NCBI RefSeq assembly: GCF_016862675.1
Contig: NZ_BONK01000013.1
Span: forward strand, 109,418 to 173,417
Direction: 5' to 3'
Length of the DNA: 64,000 nucleotides
Source of the DNA: Cellulomonas chitinilytica
Lineage (GTDB): Bacteria; Actinomycetota; Actinomycetes; Actinomycetales; Cellulomonadaceae
This document shows positions 8,724 to 15,800 of this stretch, in pieces (within the stretch, counting starts at the first letter, position 1; the number at the start of each line of letters is the position of its first letter). The translations under genes and the position numbers were made by a program. The notes beneath the pieces are model-generated. The model saw only the letters and a list, made by a program, of their open reading frames with translations, had not been told where the DNA came from and ran no database searches.

Positions 8724-9395
8724 TCACACCGGCCTGGTGGTGCGGGCCCACGGCGTGAGCCGCCGGCCGACCCCGGCGATGACGAGGTCGCACACGAGGG
8801 CGAGGAGGAGGCACAGCACCGTCGCCGTCATGATCTCGGCGTGGTAGTTGCTGCGGAACCCGCGGAACATCAGCTGGCCCAGCCCGCCATAGCCCACCAC
8901 GACCCCCACCGTCACGAGCGCCACCGTGGAGACCGTCGCGAGCCGCAGACCCGCGACGATGCTCGGGACGGCCTGCGGGAGCTCGACGGTCAGCAGGAGC
9001 CGGACCGGGCCGTAGCCCATGCCGCGGGCGGCGTCGCGGACCGCGGGGTCGACGCCCTGCAGCCCGACCAGCACGTTGCGGATGAGCACCAGCAGCGCGT
9101 ACGCGACCAGCCCGACGAGGACCGTGGTCCGCCCCACGCCCGTGTACGGCGCGAGGACCGCGAACAGCGCCAGCGACGGCACCGTGTACATCACGCCCGC
9201 GACGCCGAGCAGCGGGCCGCCGAGCCGTGGCCGCAGGTGCGCGAGCGCGCCGAGGGGCAGCGCGAGGGCGAACGCGACGACGACCGCCTCGAGCGTGAGG
9301 GTGGTGTGCTGCTGCAGCGCCGTCAGCACGTCGGCGCTGTTGCGTTGCAGGTACTCCCAGGAGAACCACGGGTTGGACGGTGCTGCCAGCCGCAT
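8724..9395 (-). CDS. Osmoprotectant ABC transporter permease (OpuBB/ProW type)
   Basis: This 223-residue permease has about five membrane helices. Its EAA-like loop (RDAARGMGYGPVRLLLTVELPQAVPS) is nearly the same as in the neighbouring permease, as expected for paired subunits. It is the first gene of the minus-strand transporter operon. It diverges from the ATPase gene across a 113-bp gap holding repeated motifs. The ligand (glycine betaine, choline, carnitine or proline betaine) cannot be told from sequence alone. Confidence 0.9.
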   Translation of the reverse strand: MRLAAPSNPWFSWEYLQRNSADVLTALQQHTTLTLEAVVVAFALALPLGALAHLRPRLGGPLLGVAGVMYTVPSLALFAVLAPYTGVGRTTVLVGLVAYALLVLIRNVLVGLQGVDPAVRDAARGMGYGPVRLLLTVELPQAVPSIVAGLRLATVSTVALVTVGVVVGYGGLGQLMFRGFRSNYHAEIMTATVLCLLLALVCDLVIAGVGRRLTPWARTTRPV

Positions 9396-9417
9396 CCCGC
9401 GAAGGTACCCGCCCCCT

Positions 9418-9486
9418 CCGACAGACGCCCCCGGGCGACGTACGCGACGGCGCCTGTCGGCACCCTGCGCGACGGCGCCTGTCGGC
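9418..9486. promoter_or_regulatory. Three copies of a GGCGCCTGTCGG-type motif in the divergent transporter promoter
   Basis: GGCGCCTGTCGG occurs at 9449-9460 and 9474-9485, 25 bp apart, within an 18-bp direct repeat (9444-9461 and 9469-9486). An inverted copy with one mismatch lies at 9418-9429. The block sits between the two divergent halves of the transporter, where a shared regulator would bind. No known regulator motif was recognised. It could be a local duplication without function. Confidence 0.45.
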
Positions 9487-9495
9487 GCACTGGGC

Positions 9496-9501
9496 TAGCG
9501 T
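9496..9501 (+). promoter_or_regulatory. Putative -10 box of the transporter ATPase gene (leaderless)
   Basis: TAGCGT is followed by 7 nt and then the GTG at 9509. There is no Shine-Dalgarno before that GTG. The box lies immediately downstream of the repeated motif block, so a factor bound there could compete with RNA polymerase. Confidence 0.45.
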
Positions 9502-9508
9502 CCCTGGG

Positions 9509-10666
9509 GTGGCAGCGAGCGCGATCAGGTTCGAGCACGTCAGCAAGGACTACGCCGCCGAGCAGGGCCGGGGCGCCGGCGAGCAGGCGGCCGTCCACGA
9601 CCTGACCCTCGACGTGCACGAGCACGAGGTCCTCGTGCTGGTCGGCCCCTCGGGCTGCGGCAAGTCGACGACCCTGCGGATGGCGAACCGTCTCGTCGAG
9701 CCCACGTCGGGGCGGATCCTGCTGCAGGGCGAGGACGTGACGACCAGCGACCCCGTCGCGCTGCGCCGGCGCATCGGGTACGTGATCCAGAACGTCGGCC
9801 TGTTCCCGCACCGCACCGTCGCGCAGAACGTCGCGACCGTCCCGCGGCTGCTCGGCTGGGACCGCCGCCGCACGTCCGCGCGGGTCGACGAGCTCCTCGA
9901 CCTCGTCGGCCTCGACCCCGCCCGCTACGCCCGGCGGTTCCCGCACGAGCTGTCCGGGGGAGAGCGGCAGCGTGTCGGGGTCGCCCGCGCGCTCGCCACG
10001 GACCCGCCGGTGCTGCTCATGGACGAGCCGTTCGGCGCGGTCGACCCCGTGGGCCGCCGCCGGCTGCAGACGGAGTTCGCCCGCATCCAGCGGGCGGTCG
10101 GCACCACCGTGATGCTCGTCACGCACGACATCGACGAGGCGGTCCGGATGGGCGACCGGGTCGCGGTGCTCAGCACCGGTGCGCACGTCGAGCAGCTCGC
10201 CCCGCCGCTCGAGGTCGTGGCCCGCCCGGCGAGCCCGGCGGTCGCGGACCTCGTCGGGCGGGGCCGGATGGCCCGGCTGCTCGCGCTCGGCCGCCTGGAG
10301 CGCGACGACCTCGCGGAGGTCGCGTCCGACGACGGGGCGACACCGCCCCCGACCAGCACGGGTGCGGGCGCCCCCGACGCGGTGACCGGCGCGGCGTCGT
10401 CGCCCGTCACGCTCGGCGCCGGTGCGGAGCAGGTCCCCCTGGGCAGCGAGCTGGGCGACGTCCTCGCGTCGTTCGTCGGCCGCCCGGACGGGCGCCTGCC
10501 CGTCACCGAGCACGGCCGGACCATCGGCTGGGTGACGCCCACGAGCGTGCTGGACGCGCTGCGGCGGCTGACGGACGTCGCCGACGACGGGCCCTCCACT
10601 GTGACGCAGCCCCCCGGCCGAGCACCTGATGCGGAGCAGGACCCCGTCGGTACGCTGCCCACGTGA
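9509..10666 (+). CDS. Osmoprotectant ABC transporter ATP-binding protein with C-terminal CBS domain
   Basis: This is the ATPase subunit of the quaternary amine importer (OpuBA/OpuCA/ProV type), 385 residues from GTG 9509. Walker A is GPSGCGKST, the signature is LSGGERQRVG, and Walker B is VLLMDEPFGAVDP followed by the switch His in THDIDEA. After about residue 265 comes a low-complexity linker. A single CBS-like segment (GRLPVTEHGRTIGWVTPTS) follows; in this family CBS modules sense ionic strength or nucleotides. The frame is open further upstream, but GTG 9509 follows a -10 box and gives the usual family N-terminus. Its stop overlaps the next gene (GTGA). Confidence 0.9.
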   Translation: MAASAIRFEHVSKDYAAEQGRGAGEQAAVHDLTLDVHEHEVLVLVGPSGCGKSTTLRMANRLVEPTSGRILLQGEDVTTSDPVALRRRIGYVIQNVGLFPHRTVAQNVATVPRLLGWDRRRTSARVDELLDLVGLDPARYARRFPHELSGGERQRVGVARALATDPPVLLMDEPFGAVDPVGRRRLQTEFARIQRAVGTTVMLVTHDIDEAVRMGDRVAVLSTGAHVEQLAPPLEVVARPASPAVADLVGRGRMARLLALGRLERDDLAEVASDDGATPPPTSTGAGAPDAVTGAASSPVTLGAGAEQVPLGSELGDVLASFVGRPDGRLPVTEHGRTIGWVTPTSVLDALRRLTDVADDGPSTVTQPPGRAPDAEQDPVGTLPT

Positions 10667-11589
10667 CGACTCCCACCGCACGACTCGCGCTCGCGACCTG
10701 CGCCGAGCTCCCCGAGCTCGACCCCGACGACCACCCGCTGCTCGAGCTGCTCGTCGAGCGTGGCATCCCGACGGACATCGTCGTGTGGGACGACCCGACG
10801 GTCGACTGGGCCACCTACCACCACGTCCTGATCCGCTCGACCTGGGACTACACCGAGCGACCCGCGCAGTTCGCGGACTGGACCCGCCGGGTGACCCGCA
10901 GCAGCACGCTGCTCAACCCGGCCGACGTCGTCCAGTGGAACATCGACAAGACCTACCTGCGGGACCTCGAGCAGCGCGGCCTGCCGATCGTCCCGACCAT
11001 CTGGCTGGACCCCGAGCGCAACTTCGACGCTCGCGCGATCCACACCCGCTTCCCGGCGTTCGGCGACTTCGTCGTCAAGCCGACCGTCAGCGCCGGCTCA
11101 CGGGACACGGGCCGCTACGCGGCGGACGTCACGTCCAGCCGGTCGCTCGCGATCACCCACGCGAAGAACCTGCTGGGCGTGGGGCGTCGGGTGATGATCC
11201 AGCGGTACCTCAAGCAGGTCGACACGGTCGGCGAGACGGCGCTCATCTACATCGACGGGAAGTTCAGCCACGCGGTCCGCAAGGGCGCGCTGCTCGAGGG
11301 TCCGTACCGCGAGGGCGAGACCGAGGGCGTGCTGTACCGCCGGGAGGTCATGACGCCGCGCGAGGCGACGGACGCCGAGCGGGCGGTCGCGGACCGGGCG
11401 GTCGCGGCCGTCGGCGACCTCTTCCCCGACTCGGCGCAGCCGCTCCTGTACTCCCGGGTCGACCTCCTCCCGGACGACGAGGGCAACCCCGTGATCCTCG
11501 AGGTCGAGCTCACCGAGCCGTCGTTCTTCTTCGGCTTCGCCGCGGGGTCGGTCGAGAGGTTCGTGGACGCGCTGGCGGCCCGCCTCTGA
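10663..11589 (+). CDS. ATP-grasp domain enzyme, RimK/DcsG-like ligase of unknown substrate
   Basis: The 308-residue protein has an N-terminal pre-ATP-grasp part with VVWDDPTVDW and IRSTWDYTERP. This pattern is shared by homologues of O-ureido-D-serine cyclo-ligase and related uncharacterised actinobacterial ligases. The ATP-grasp fold follows: KPTVSAGSRDTGRY for nucleotide binding, an acidic metal site around SRVDLLPDD, and VILEVELTEPSFFF. These enzymes join an acyl phosphate to an amine, or cyclise it; the substrate here is unknown. It overlaps the ATPase stop by 4 bp, yet TACGCT lies 6 nt before its GTG, so it may also have its own promoter. A link to osmoprotection is possible but unproven. 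Confidence 0.75.
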   Translation: MTTPTARLALATCAELPELDPDDHPLLELLVERGIPTDIVVWDDPTVDWATYHHVLIRSTWDYTERPAQFADWTRRVTRSSTLLNPADVVQWNIDKTYLRDLEQRGLPIVPTIWLDPERNFDARAIHTRFPAFGDFVVKPTVSAGSRDTGRYAADVTSSRSLAITHAKNLLGVGRRVMIQRYLKQVDTVGETALIYIDGKFSHAVRKGALLEGPYREGETEGVLYRREVMTPREATDAERAVADRAVAAVGDLFPDSAQPLLYSRVDLLPDDEGNPVILEVELTEPSFFFGFAAGSVERFVDALAARL

Positions 11590-11663
11590 TTCGTGTCGGG
11601 GGCACACCGTCGCACCCGGTACACTTTTCGTCGGCCCAGGCGTTCGCGCCTGGTCCGTCACGT

Positions 11664-11740
11664 GGTGGCTATAGCTCAGGTGGTAGAGCACCTGGTTGTG
11701 GTCCAGGGGGTCGCGGGTTCAAGTCCCGTTAGCCACCCCA
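11664..11740 (+). tRNA. tRNA-His (anticodon GTG)
   Basis: The acceptor stem GTGGCTA pairs with TAGCCAC (11665-11671 with 11730-11736). The anticodon loop reads TTGTGGT with GTG in the centre, and the T arm is GCGGGTTCAAGTCCCGT. The extra G at 11664 faces C at 11737, the G(-1):C73 identity pair of histidine tRNA. CCA is encoded at 11738-11740. A TACACT box at 11620-11625 may be its -10. Confidence 0.95.
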
Positions 11741-11747
11741 TGAGTGC

Positions 11748-11780
11748 GAGAGGCGCCGACCGTCACGGTCGGCGCCTCTC
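11748..11780. terminator. Intrinsic terminator after tRNA-His, also facing orn
   Basis: GAGAGGCGCCGACCG and its perfect complement form a 15-bp stem with a TCA loop. It lies between the tRNA and the convergent orn gene and is symmetrical, so it can serve both strands. Confidence 0.85.
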
Positions 11781-11823
11781 GTCGTCTCCGCCGCGATGGC
11801 GGAGCGTGGCGCAGCAGCGCAGG

Positions 11824-12495
11824 TCAGGCGGTCGCCGCTGGGCCCTTGACCGACGTCGCGACGATCTCCGCGGCGATCCGGCGGGCCGACGCGGAGTCGG
11901 GTCCCGGCTGGGCGGGCAGGAGCGCCGCCCGGTAGTACCGCAGCTCGTCGATCGACTCGAGGATGTCCGCGAGCGCCCGGTGTCCGCCGTTCTTGCGCGG
12001 CGACGCGAAGTAGACGCGCGGGTACCAGCGCCGGGCGAGCTCCTTGATCGACGAGACGTCGATCACGCGGTAGTGCAGGTGCGCGACCAGCTCGGGCATG
12101 TCGCGGTCGAGGAACGCCTTGTCGGTGCCGACGGAGTTGCCGGCGAGCGGCGCCTTGCCGGGGTCCGGCACCCACGTGCGGATGTAGTCGAGGACCTGCG
12201 CCTGTGCGTCGGCGAGCGACGTGCCGGCGGACAGCGCGGTCAGCAGGCCGGACGTGGTGTGCATCGTCCGGACGAAGTCGCTCATCTGGTCGACGGCCTC
12301 GACGGGAGGGGAGACGACCACGTCGACGCCCTCCCCGAGGACCCGCAGCTCGGAGTCGGTGACCACGGCGGCGACCTCGACGAGCGCGTCGGCGCCCAGG
12401 TCGAGACCGGTCATCTCGCAGTCGATCCAGACGATGCGCTCAGCGCTCTCGTGGCCGTTCGAGGGGGCGCCCTCGGGTGTCGTCGTGCTCGTCAC
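11824..12495 (-). CDS. orn: Oligoribonuclease
   Basis: Orn degrades 2-5 nt RNAs (including pGpG from cyclic di-GMP) to mononucleotides and is usually essential in actinobacteria. The 223-residue protein is a DEDDh exonuclease: WIDCEMTGLD holds the first Asp and Glu, GNSVGTDKAFLDRDMP the second Asp region, and KNGGHRALADILES the catalytic His and last Asp. The N-terminal 20 residues are a variable extension. A TAGGCT box (12502-12507) lies 6 nt before the GTG start, suggesting a leaderless message. tRNA-His lies next to it in convergent orientation. Confidence 0.95.
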   Translation of the reverse strand: MTSTTTPEGAPSNGHESAERIVWIDCEMTGLDLGADALVEVAAVVTDSELRVLGEGVDVVVSPPVEAVDQMSDFVRTMHTTSGLLTALSAGTSLADAQAQVLDYIRTWVPDPGKAPLAGNSVGTDKAFLDRDMPELVAHLHYRVIDVSSIKELARRWYPRVYFASPRKNGGHRALADILESIDELRYYRAALLPAQPGPDSASARRIAAEIVATSVKGPAATA

Positions 12496-12501
12496 TCGGT
12501 C

Positions 12502-12507
12502 AGCCTA
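12502..12507 (-). promoter_or_regulatory. Putative -10 box of orn (leaderless)
   Basis: TAGGCT on the minus strand ends 6 nt before the GTG of orn. No Shine-Dalgarno is present between them. Confidence 0.45.
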
Positions 12508-12564
12508 CGGGGTGAGGGGTGCGAGGAAGCGTCGGTGCGCGCGGGAGAGGTCCGCGGCGTCCGG

Positions 12565-12816
12565 TCAGGCGGAGGCGTCGTGCTGCCCGGGGACCGTCGA
12601 GGCGAGCCACGTGGCCACGACGACGACCACGGCGGCGATGCCGGCGCACCACCGGGTGGCGGCCGCGTCGACGCCCGCCCAGTGCAGCACCCCGAACGTC
12701 ACCCCGCCGGCGGCGGCGCCGAGCGCGAGCCGTTCGAGCCAGGTGACGACGCGCGACAGGAGGCGTTCCCGCGGAGGGCGCGCCGCGTCGGGTGCGGGGG
12801 TGGCGTGACGCCCCAT
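12565..12816 (-). CDS. Small two-helix membrane protein of unknown function
   Basis: This 83-residue product has a basic N-terminus and two hydrophobic segments (LALGAAAGGVTFGVLHWAG and WCAGIAAVVVVVATWLAST). The pattern fits a small integral membrane protein with the charged end in the cytoplasm. No family was recognised. GC-rich third positions on this strand support coding. It lies 69 bp upstream of orn on the same strand. Confidence 0.55.
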   Translation of the reverse strand: MGRHATPAPDAARPPRERLLSRVVTWLERLALGAAAGGVTFGVLHWAGVDAAATRWCAGIAAVVVVVATWLASTVPGQHDASA

Positions 12817-12952
12817 CAGCGAGCCCCGTCGGACGGGTGCGGGGCGATGGGGCGCTGCGGCATGGCGTCATGGTGGCACGGGCGGCGGCCCGTCGGCGCA
12901 CGCCGTCAGGACGTGCCGGAGCCGTCGAGCCCGAGGCCGGCCGCGCATGCGG

Positions 12953-12983
12953 ACGAGGTGGGGCCCAGGGGGCCCCACCTCGT
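12953..12983 (-). terminator. Intrinsic terminator of the 67-residue protein gene
   Basis: A 14-bp perfect stem (ACGAGGTGGGGCCC and complement) with a 3-nt loop sits 25 nt beyond the stop of the small gene at 13009-13212. The 12817-13008 gap holds nothing else recognisable. Confidence 0.75.
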
Positions 12984-13008
12984 GGGTGCTCGACGGGCGA
13001 GCGTGGGG

Positions 13009-13212
13009 TCAGCGCGCGAACGCCGTGCCGGCCGTGGTCCCCGCGAGGAGCCAGGACGGGACGGTGACGCGCTGCGGATCCGGTGGACGCCGCGAGGCGT
13101 CGCTGGCATGGCGGGCCCGCAGGATGCGTGCCCGGGACCGCATGGTCTCGGCGTGCTCGAGGCGGGCCGCGGCGTCCTGCCGGGCGAGCTCGAACGTGAT
13201 GGTGGGATGCAT
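13009..13212 (-). CDS. Small actinobacterial protein, 67 residues, unknown function
   Basis: The product begins MHPTITFELARQDAAARL and carries an amphipathic, basic helix (RSRARILRAR) in its first half, with a Ser/Pro-rich tail. Short proteins with this MHPTITFEL-type start are common in Micrococcales, usually annotated hypothetical; that is recollection, not a search. AGGAG lies 6 nt before the ATG at 13212. A terminator follows the stop, and a hairpin sits in the presumed 5' leader, so it looks like a complete single-gene transcription unit, possibly a regulated one. Confidence 0.7.
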   Translation of the reverse strand: MHPTITFELARQDAAARLEHAETMRSRARILRARHASDASRRPPDPQRVTVPSWLLAGTTAGTAFAR

Positions 13213-13235
13213 GATCGGCTCCTGGACATGACGAA

Positions 13236-13256
13236 CCAGGGCCCGGACGGCCCTGG
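13236..13256 (-). promoter_or_regulatory. Hairpin in the 5' region of the 67-residue protein gene
   Basis: CCAGGGCC and GGCCCTGG are separated by five bases, about 24 nt upstream of the start codon. A second palindrome, GCCGGTGATACCGGC, lies at 13286-13300 in a locally AT-richer stretch that may hold the promoter. Function is unknown; they may be operator or leader structures. Confidence 0.35.
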
Positions 13257-13343
13257 CATTCGGTGGTGTAGGAGAACCAGACCATGCCGGTGATACCGGC
13301 GTCACATCATTTTCGAGGCGTTTCGTCCCGGTGCGGCTCCGCG

Positions 13344-13790
13344 TCAGGAGGTGCGCTGGAGGGTCCCGATCTGCGTGCCGTTCTCGTCGAACAGGACGAG
13401 CTGGTCGTCCTGGACCTGGGCCGACGTCGACCGGCCGAGCCAGTCGTCGACGTCCGCGCAGTACATCTGGGTCTGCGCCCACGGGGAGAAGCTGATGCCG
13501 TCGTCGCCGGCGGTCCACGAGCCCGAGAGCTGGTTGCAGCCGTCCGAGCCGCTCGCGCTGCCGTCGTCGCCGAGCGTGAGGTAGGCCTCGCCGACCGTCG
13601 TCGAGCTCCCCCAGGTGCCGGCGACGTCGGACGCGCTCGCGGGGGCGGGGCTCGGGCTGGTGCCGGTCGGGCTCGTCGTCACGGCTGCCGTCGCGTCGCC
13701 CGACCCCTCGCCGTCGTCGCCCGCGCACGCGCTGAGCGCCCCGAGGGCGAAGACCGAGACCAGGGCCAGGGTGACCGCTCGACGTCCCAT
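13344..13790 (-). CDS. META/HslJ-domain lipoprotein
   Basis: The product is 148 residues with a lipoprotein signal (VFALGALSACAGDD, lipid Cys near 20). A Ser/Thr/Pro linker follows, then one META domain: VAGTWGSS, GSDGCNQLSGSW, YCADVDDWLGR and LVLFDENGTQIGTL. META domains occur in HslJ and other envelope proteins linked to stress or protease-inhibitor roles. The domain Cys pair (GCNQ and YCAD) may form a disulphide outside the membrane. Upstream in-frame starts exist, but TAGCGT lies 7 nt before the chosen ATG, supporting 13790. Confidence 0.75.
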   Translation of the reverse strand: MGRRAVTLALVSVFALGALSACAGDDGEGSGDATAAVTTSPTGTSPSPAPASASDVAGTWGSSTTVGEAYLTLGDDGSASGSDGCNQLSGSWTAGDDGISFSPWAQTQMYCADVDDWLGRSTSAQVQDDQLVLFDENGTQIGTLQRTS

Positions 13791-13797
13791 GCTCGGC

Positions 13798-13803
13798 ACG
13801 CTA
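13798..13803 (-). promoter_or_regulatory. Putative -10 box of the META lipoprotein (leaderless)
   Basis: TAGCGT on the minus strand ends 7 nt before the ATG at 13790. The same hexamer occurs on the plus strand at 13851-13856, upstream of the SLC13 gene, so the 110-bp gap probably holds two divergent promoters. Confidence 0.4.
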
Positions 13804-13900
13804 GCAGCGGCCCCGGGCGTCCGCTCGGGCGCGAACGGACCCCTGTGCCCTAGCGTGGCCGCAGGCGCCGTCACGGGCGCGTGCGGTCCGGGAGGGCAGC

Positions 13901-15700
13901 GTGTCCGATGCGACGTTGAGCCTGGTGGTGCTCGCCGTCGTGGTCGCGCTGTTCGTGTGGAACCGGCTCCCGGTCAGCCTCGTCGCGATCCTCACGGCCC
14001 TCGCGCTGTACGCCACCGGCCTGGTGGACGCCACGACCGCCGTGTCCGGCTTCGGGGACCCCGTCGTCGTCTTCATCGCGACGCTCTTCGTGCTCAGCGA
14101 GGGGCTCGAGGCCTCCGGGGTGACGGCGTGGGTCGGCCAGCTGCTGGTGCGGCGCGCGGGCACCGACCGGACCCCGCTCCTCGTCGCGCTGATGCTGCTG
14201 GCCGCGCTGATGGCGGCGGTCGTCACGCCGAACGGTGCGGCCGCGGCCCTCCTGCCGGTCGTGGTGCTCGCCGCCCGACGCTCGCGCCGGGCGCCCTCGC
14301 AGATGCTCATGCCGCTGGCCTTCGCGGCGAGCGCGGGGGCGCTGCTGGTGCTGTCGGGCAGCACCGTCAACGTGATCGTCGCGGACGCGCTGGCCGCGTC
14401 GACGGGGGAGGGGTTCGGGTTCTTCGAGTTCGGGCTGATGGGGGTGCCGCTCGTCGCGGTGACGATCGCGGTGTCGGTGCTCGGGGGCGCGCGGCTGCTG
14501 CCGGACCGGTCCCCGGACGAGCTCCCCGCCGACTTCTCCGACCACCTCGACACCCTGGTGGAGCACTACCGGCTGGAGCGGGGCTTCTTCCGGATGGCGG
14601 TGGGTGCCGGTTCCGACCTCGTCGGTGCGCGCCCCGCGGACGTCGCGATGCCGGCGGACGTCATCCTCGTCGGCGCCCAGCACGAGGCCGGTGACCCGGG
14701 CCAGGTCGGCGAGGCGATCGCCGAGGGGGACGTCCTGGTCGTGAGCGGGCCGTCGGAGGGCGTCGCCGAGCTCGTCGAGCGGCACGACCTCGTCGTCGTG
14801 ACGACGCCGCTGACCCGGGACACCCGGGAGGCGCTGCTGGGCCGGGAGAGGGGGGTGGCGGAGGTCGTGGTCCCGCCCCGCTCACGCCTCATCGGCCAGC
14901 GGGCCTTCCCGGGCCTGGTGCGCGCCGGGGTCACGGTGCTGTCGATCCGTCGGCTCGGTCGCGCGCGGGGCGCCCAGCCGACGTCCCTCGCCGAGGGCGA
15001 CATGCTGCTGCTGCACGGCACGTGGCCCGCCGTCGAGGCGCTCGCGACCGACGACACGGTCCTCGTCGTCGACGACCCGGCGCTGGTGCGTCGCCAGTCG
15101 GTCGCGCTCGGTCCGACCGCGTGGCGGGCCATCGCGGTGCTGGTCGGCACGGTGGCGCTGCTGGCGAGCGGGGCCGTGCCGCCCGCGGTCGCCGGCCTCG
15201 TGGGTGCGGGGGCGATGGTCCTCACGCGGACCGTGCTGCCGCAGCAGGCGTACCGGGCGATCTCGTGGGAGACGGTGGTGCTGGTCGGCGGGCTCATCCC
15301 GCTGTCGACGGCGATCTCGACGTCGGGCGCGGCCGACCTGGTCGCCGGCCACCTCGTCGACCTGGTGTCCGGCGGCGGTACCCGGCTGCTGCTGGCGGCG
15401 TTGTTCGTCCTGACGCTCGTGCTCGGTCAGGTCGTGAGCAACACCGCGACCGTGCTCATCGTCGTGCCGATCGCGGTGTCCGCGGCGCAGGAGTCCGGCG
15501 TCGGGCTCGCGCCGGTGCTGATGCTCGTGGCCGTCGCGGGCGCGGCGTCGTTCCTCACGCCGATCGCGACCCCGGCGAACATGATCGTCATGGGCCCGGC
15601 CGGGTACCGGTTCGGCGACTACTGGAAGCTGGGCCTGGTGACGACGGGCGCCTGGTTCGTGGTGGCCGTGGGGCTGATCCCGCTGATCTGGCCGGGGTGA
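13901..15700 (+). CDS. SLC13/DASS-family permease with central RCK_C-like domains
   Basis: The 599-residue protein has N-terminal membrane helices (residues 1-205). A soluble central region follows (about 210-390) with two repeated segments resembling RCK_C/TrkA-C modules (GSDLVGARPADVAMP, RSRLIGQRAFPGL), then C-terminal helices ending in LIPLIWPG. SLC13 members carry dicarboxylates or sulphate with sodium; the SNT signature equivalents are GSTVNVI (first half) and SNTATVLIVVPIA (second half). The RCK_C insertion is common in bacterial SLC13 relatives and may gate transport. The GTG start has GGAGGG upstream. The ligand cannot be assigned. Confidence 0.85.
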   Translation: MSDATLSLVVLAVVVALFVWNRLPVSLVAILTALALYATGLVDATTAVSGFGDPVVVFIATLFVLSEGLEASGVTAWVGQLLVRRAGTDRTPLLVALMLLAALMAAVVTPNGAAAALLPVVVLAARRSRRAPSQMLMPLAFAASAGALLVLSGSTVNVIVADALAASTGEGFGFFEFGLMGVPLVAVTIAVSVLGGARLLPDRSPDELPADFSDHLDTLVEHYRLERGFFRMAVGAGSDLVGARPADVAMPADVILVGAQHEAGDPGQVGEAIAEGDVLVVSGPSEGVAELVERHDLVVVTTPLTRDTREALLGRERGVAEVVVPPRSRLIGQRAFPGLVRAGVTVLSIRRLGRARGAQPTSLAEGDMLLLHGTWPAVEALATDDTVLVVDDPALVRRQSVALGPTAWRAIAVLVGTVALLASGAVPPAVAGLVGAGAMVLTRTVLPQQAYRAISWETVVLVGGLIPLSTAISTSGAADLVAGHLVDLVSGGGTRLLLAALFVLTLVLGQVVSNTATVLIVVPIAVSAAQESGVGLAPVLMLVAVAGAASFLTPIATPANMIVMGPAGYRFGDYWKLGLVTTGAWFVVAVGLIPLIWPG

Positions 15701-15717
15701 GCGGGCCGACCGCTCAC
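15697..15717 (+). terminator. Short hairpin at the end of the SLC13 gene
   Basis: GTGAGCGG and CCGCTCAC pair around a 5-nt loop, overlapping the stop codon. There is no T tract, so this may be a weak terminator or 3' stabiliser. Confidence 0.45.
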
Positions 15718-15800
15718 CCGTCACGGGCGAGGGCCGGGGGAGGGTCGTCTCGCTACGGTCGATGCACGGAGTTCCGCCGACCGTCCGCAGGGAGCGCGCG

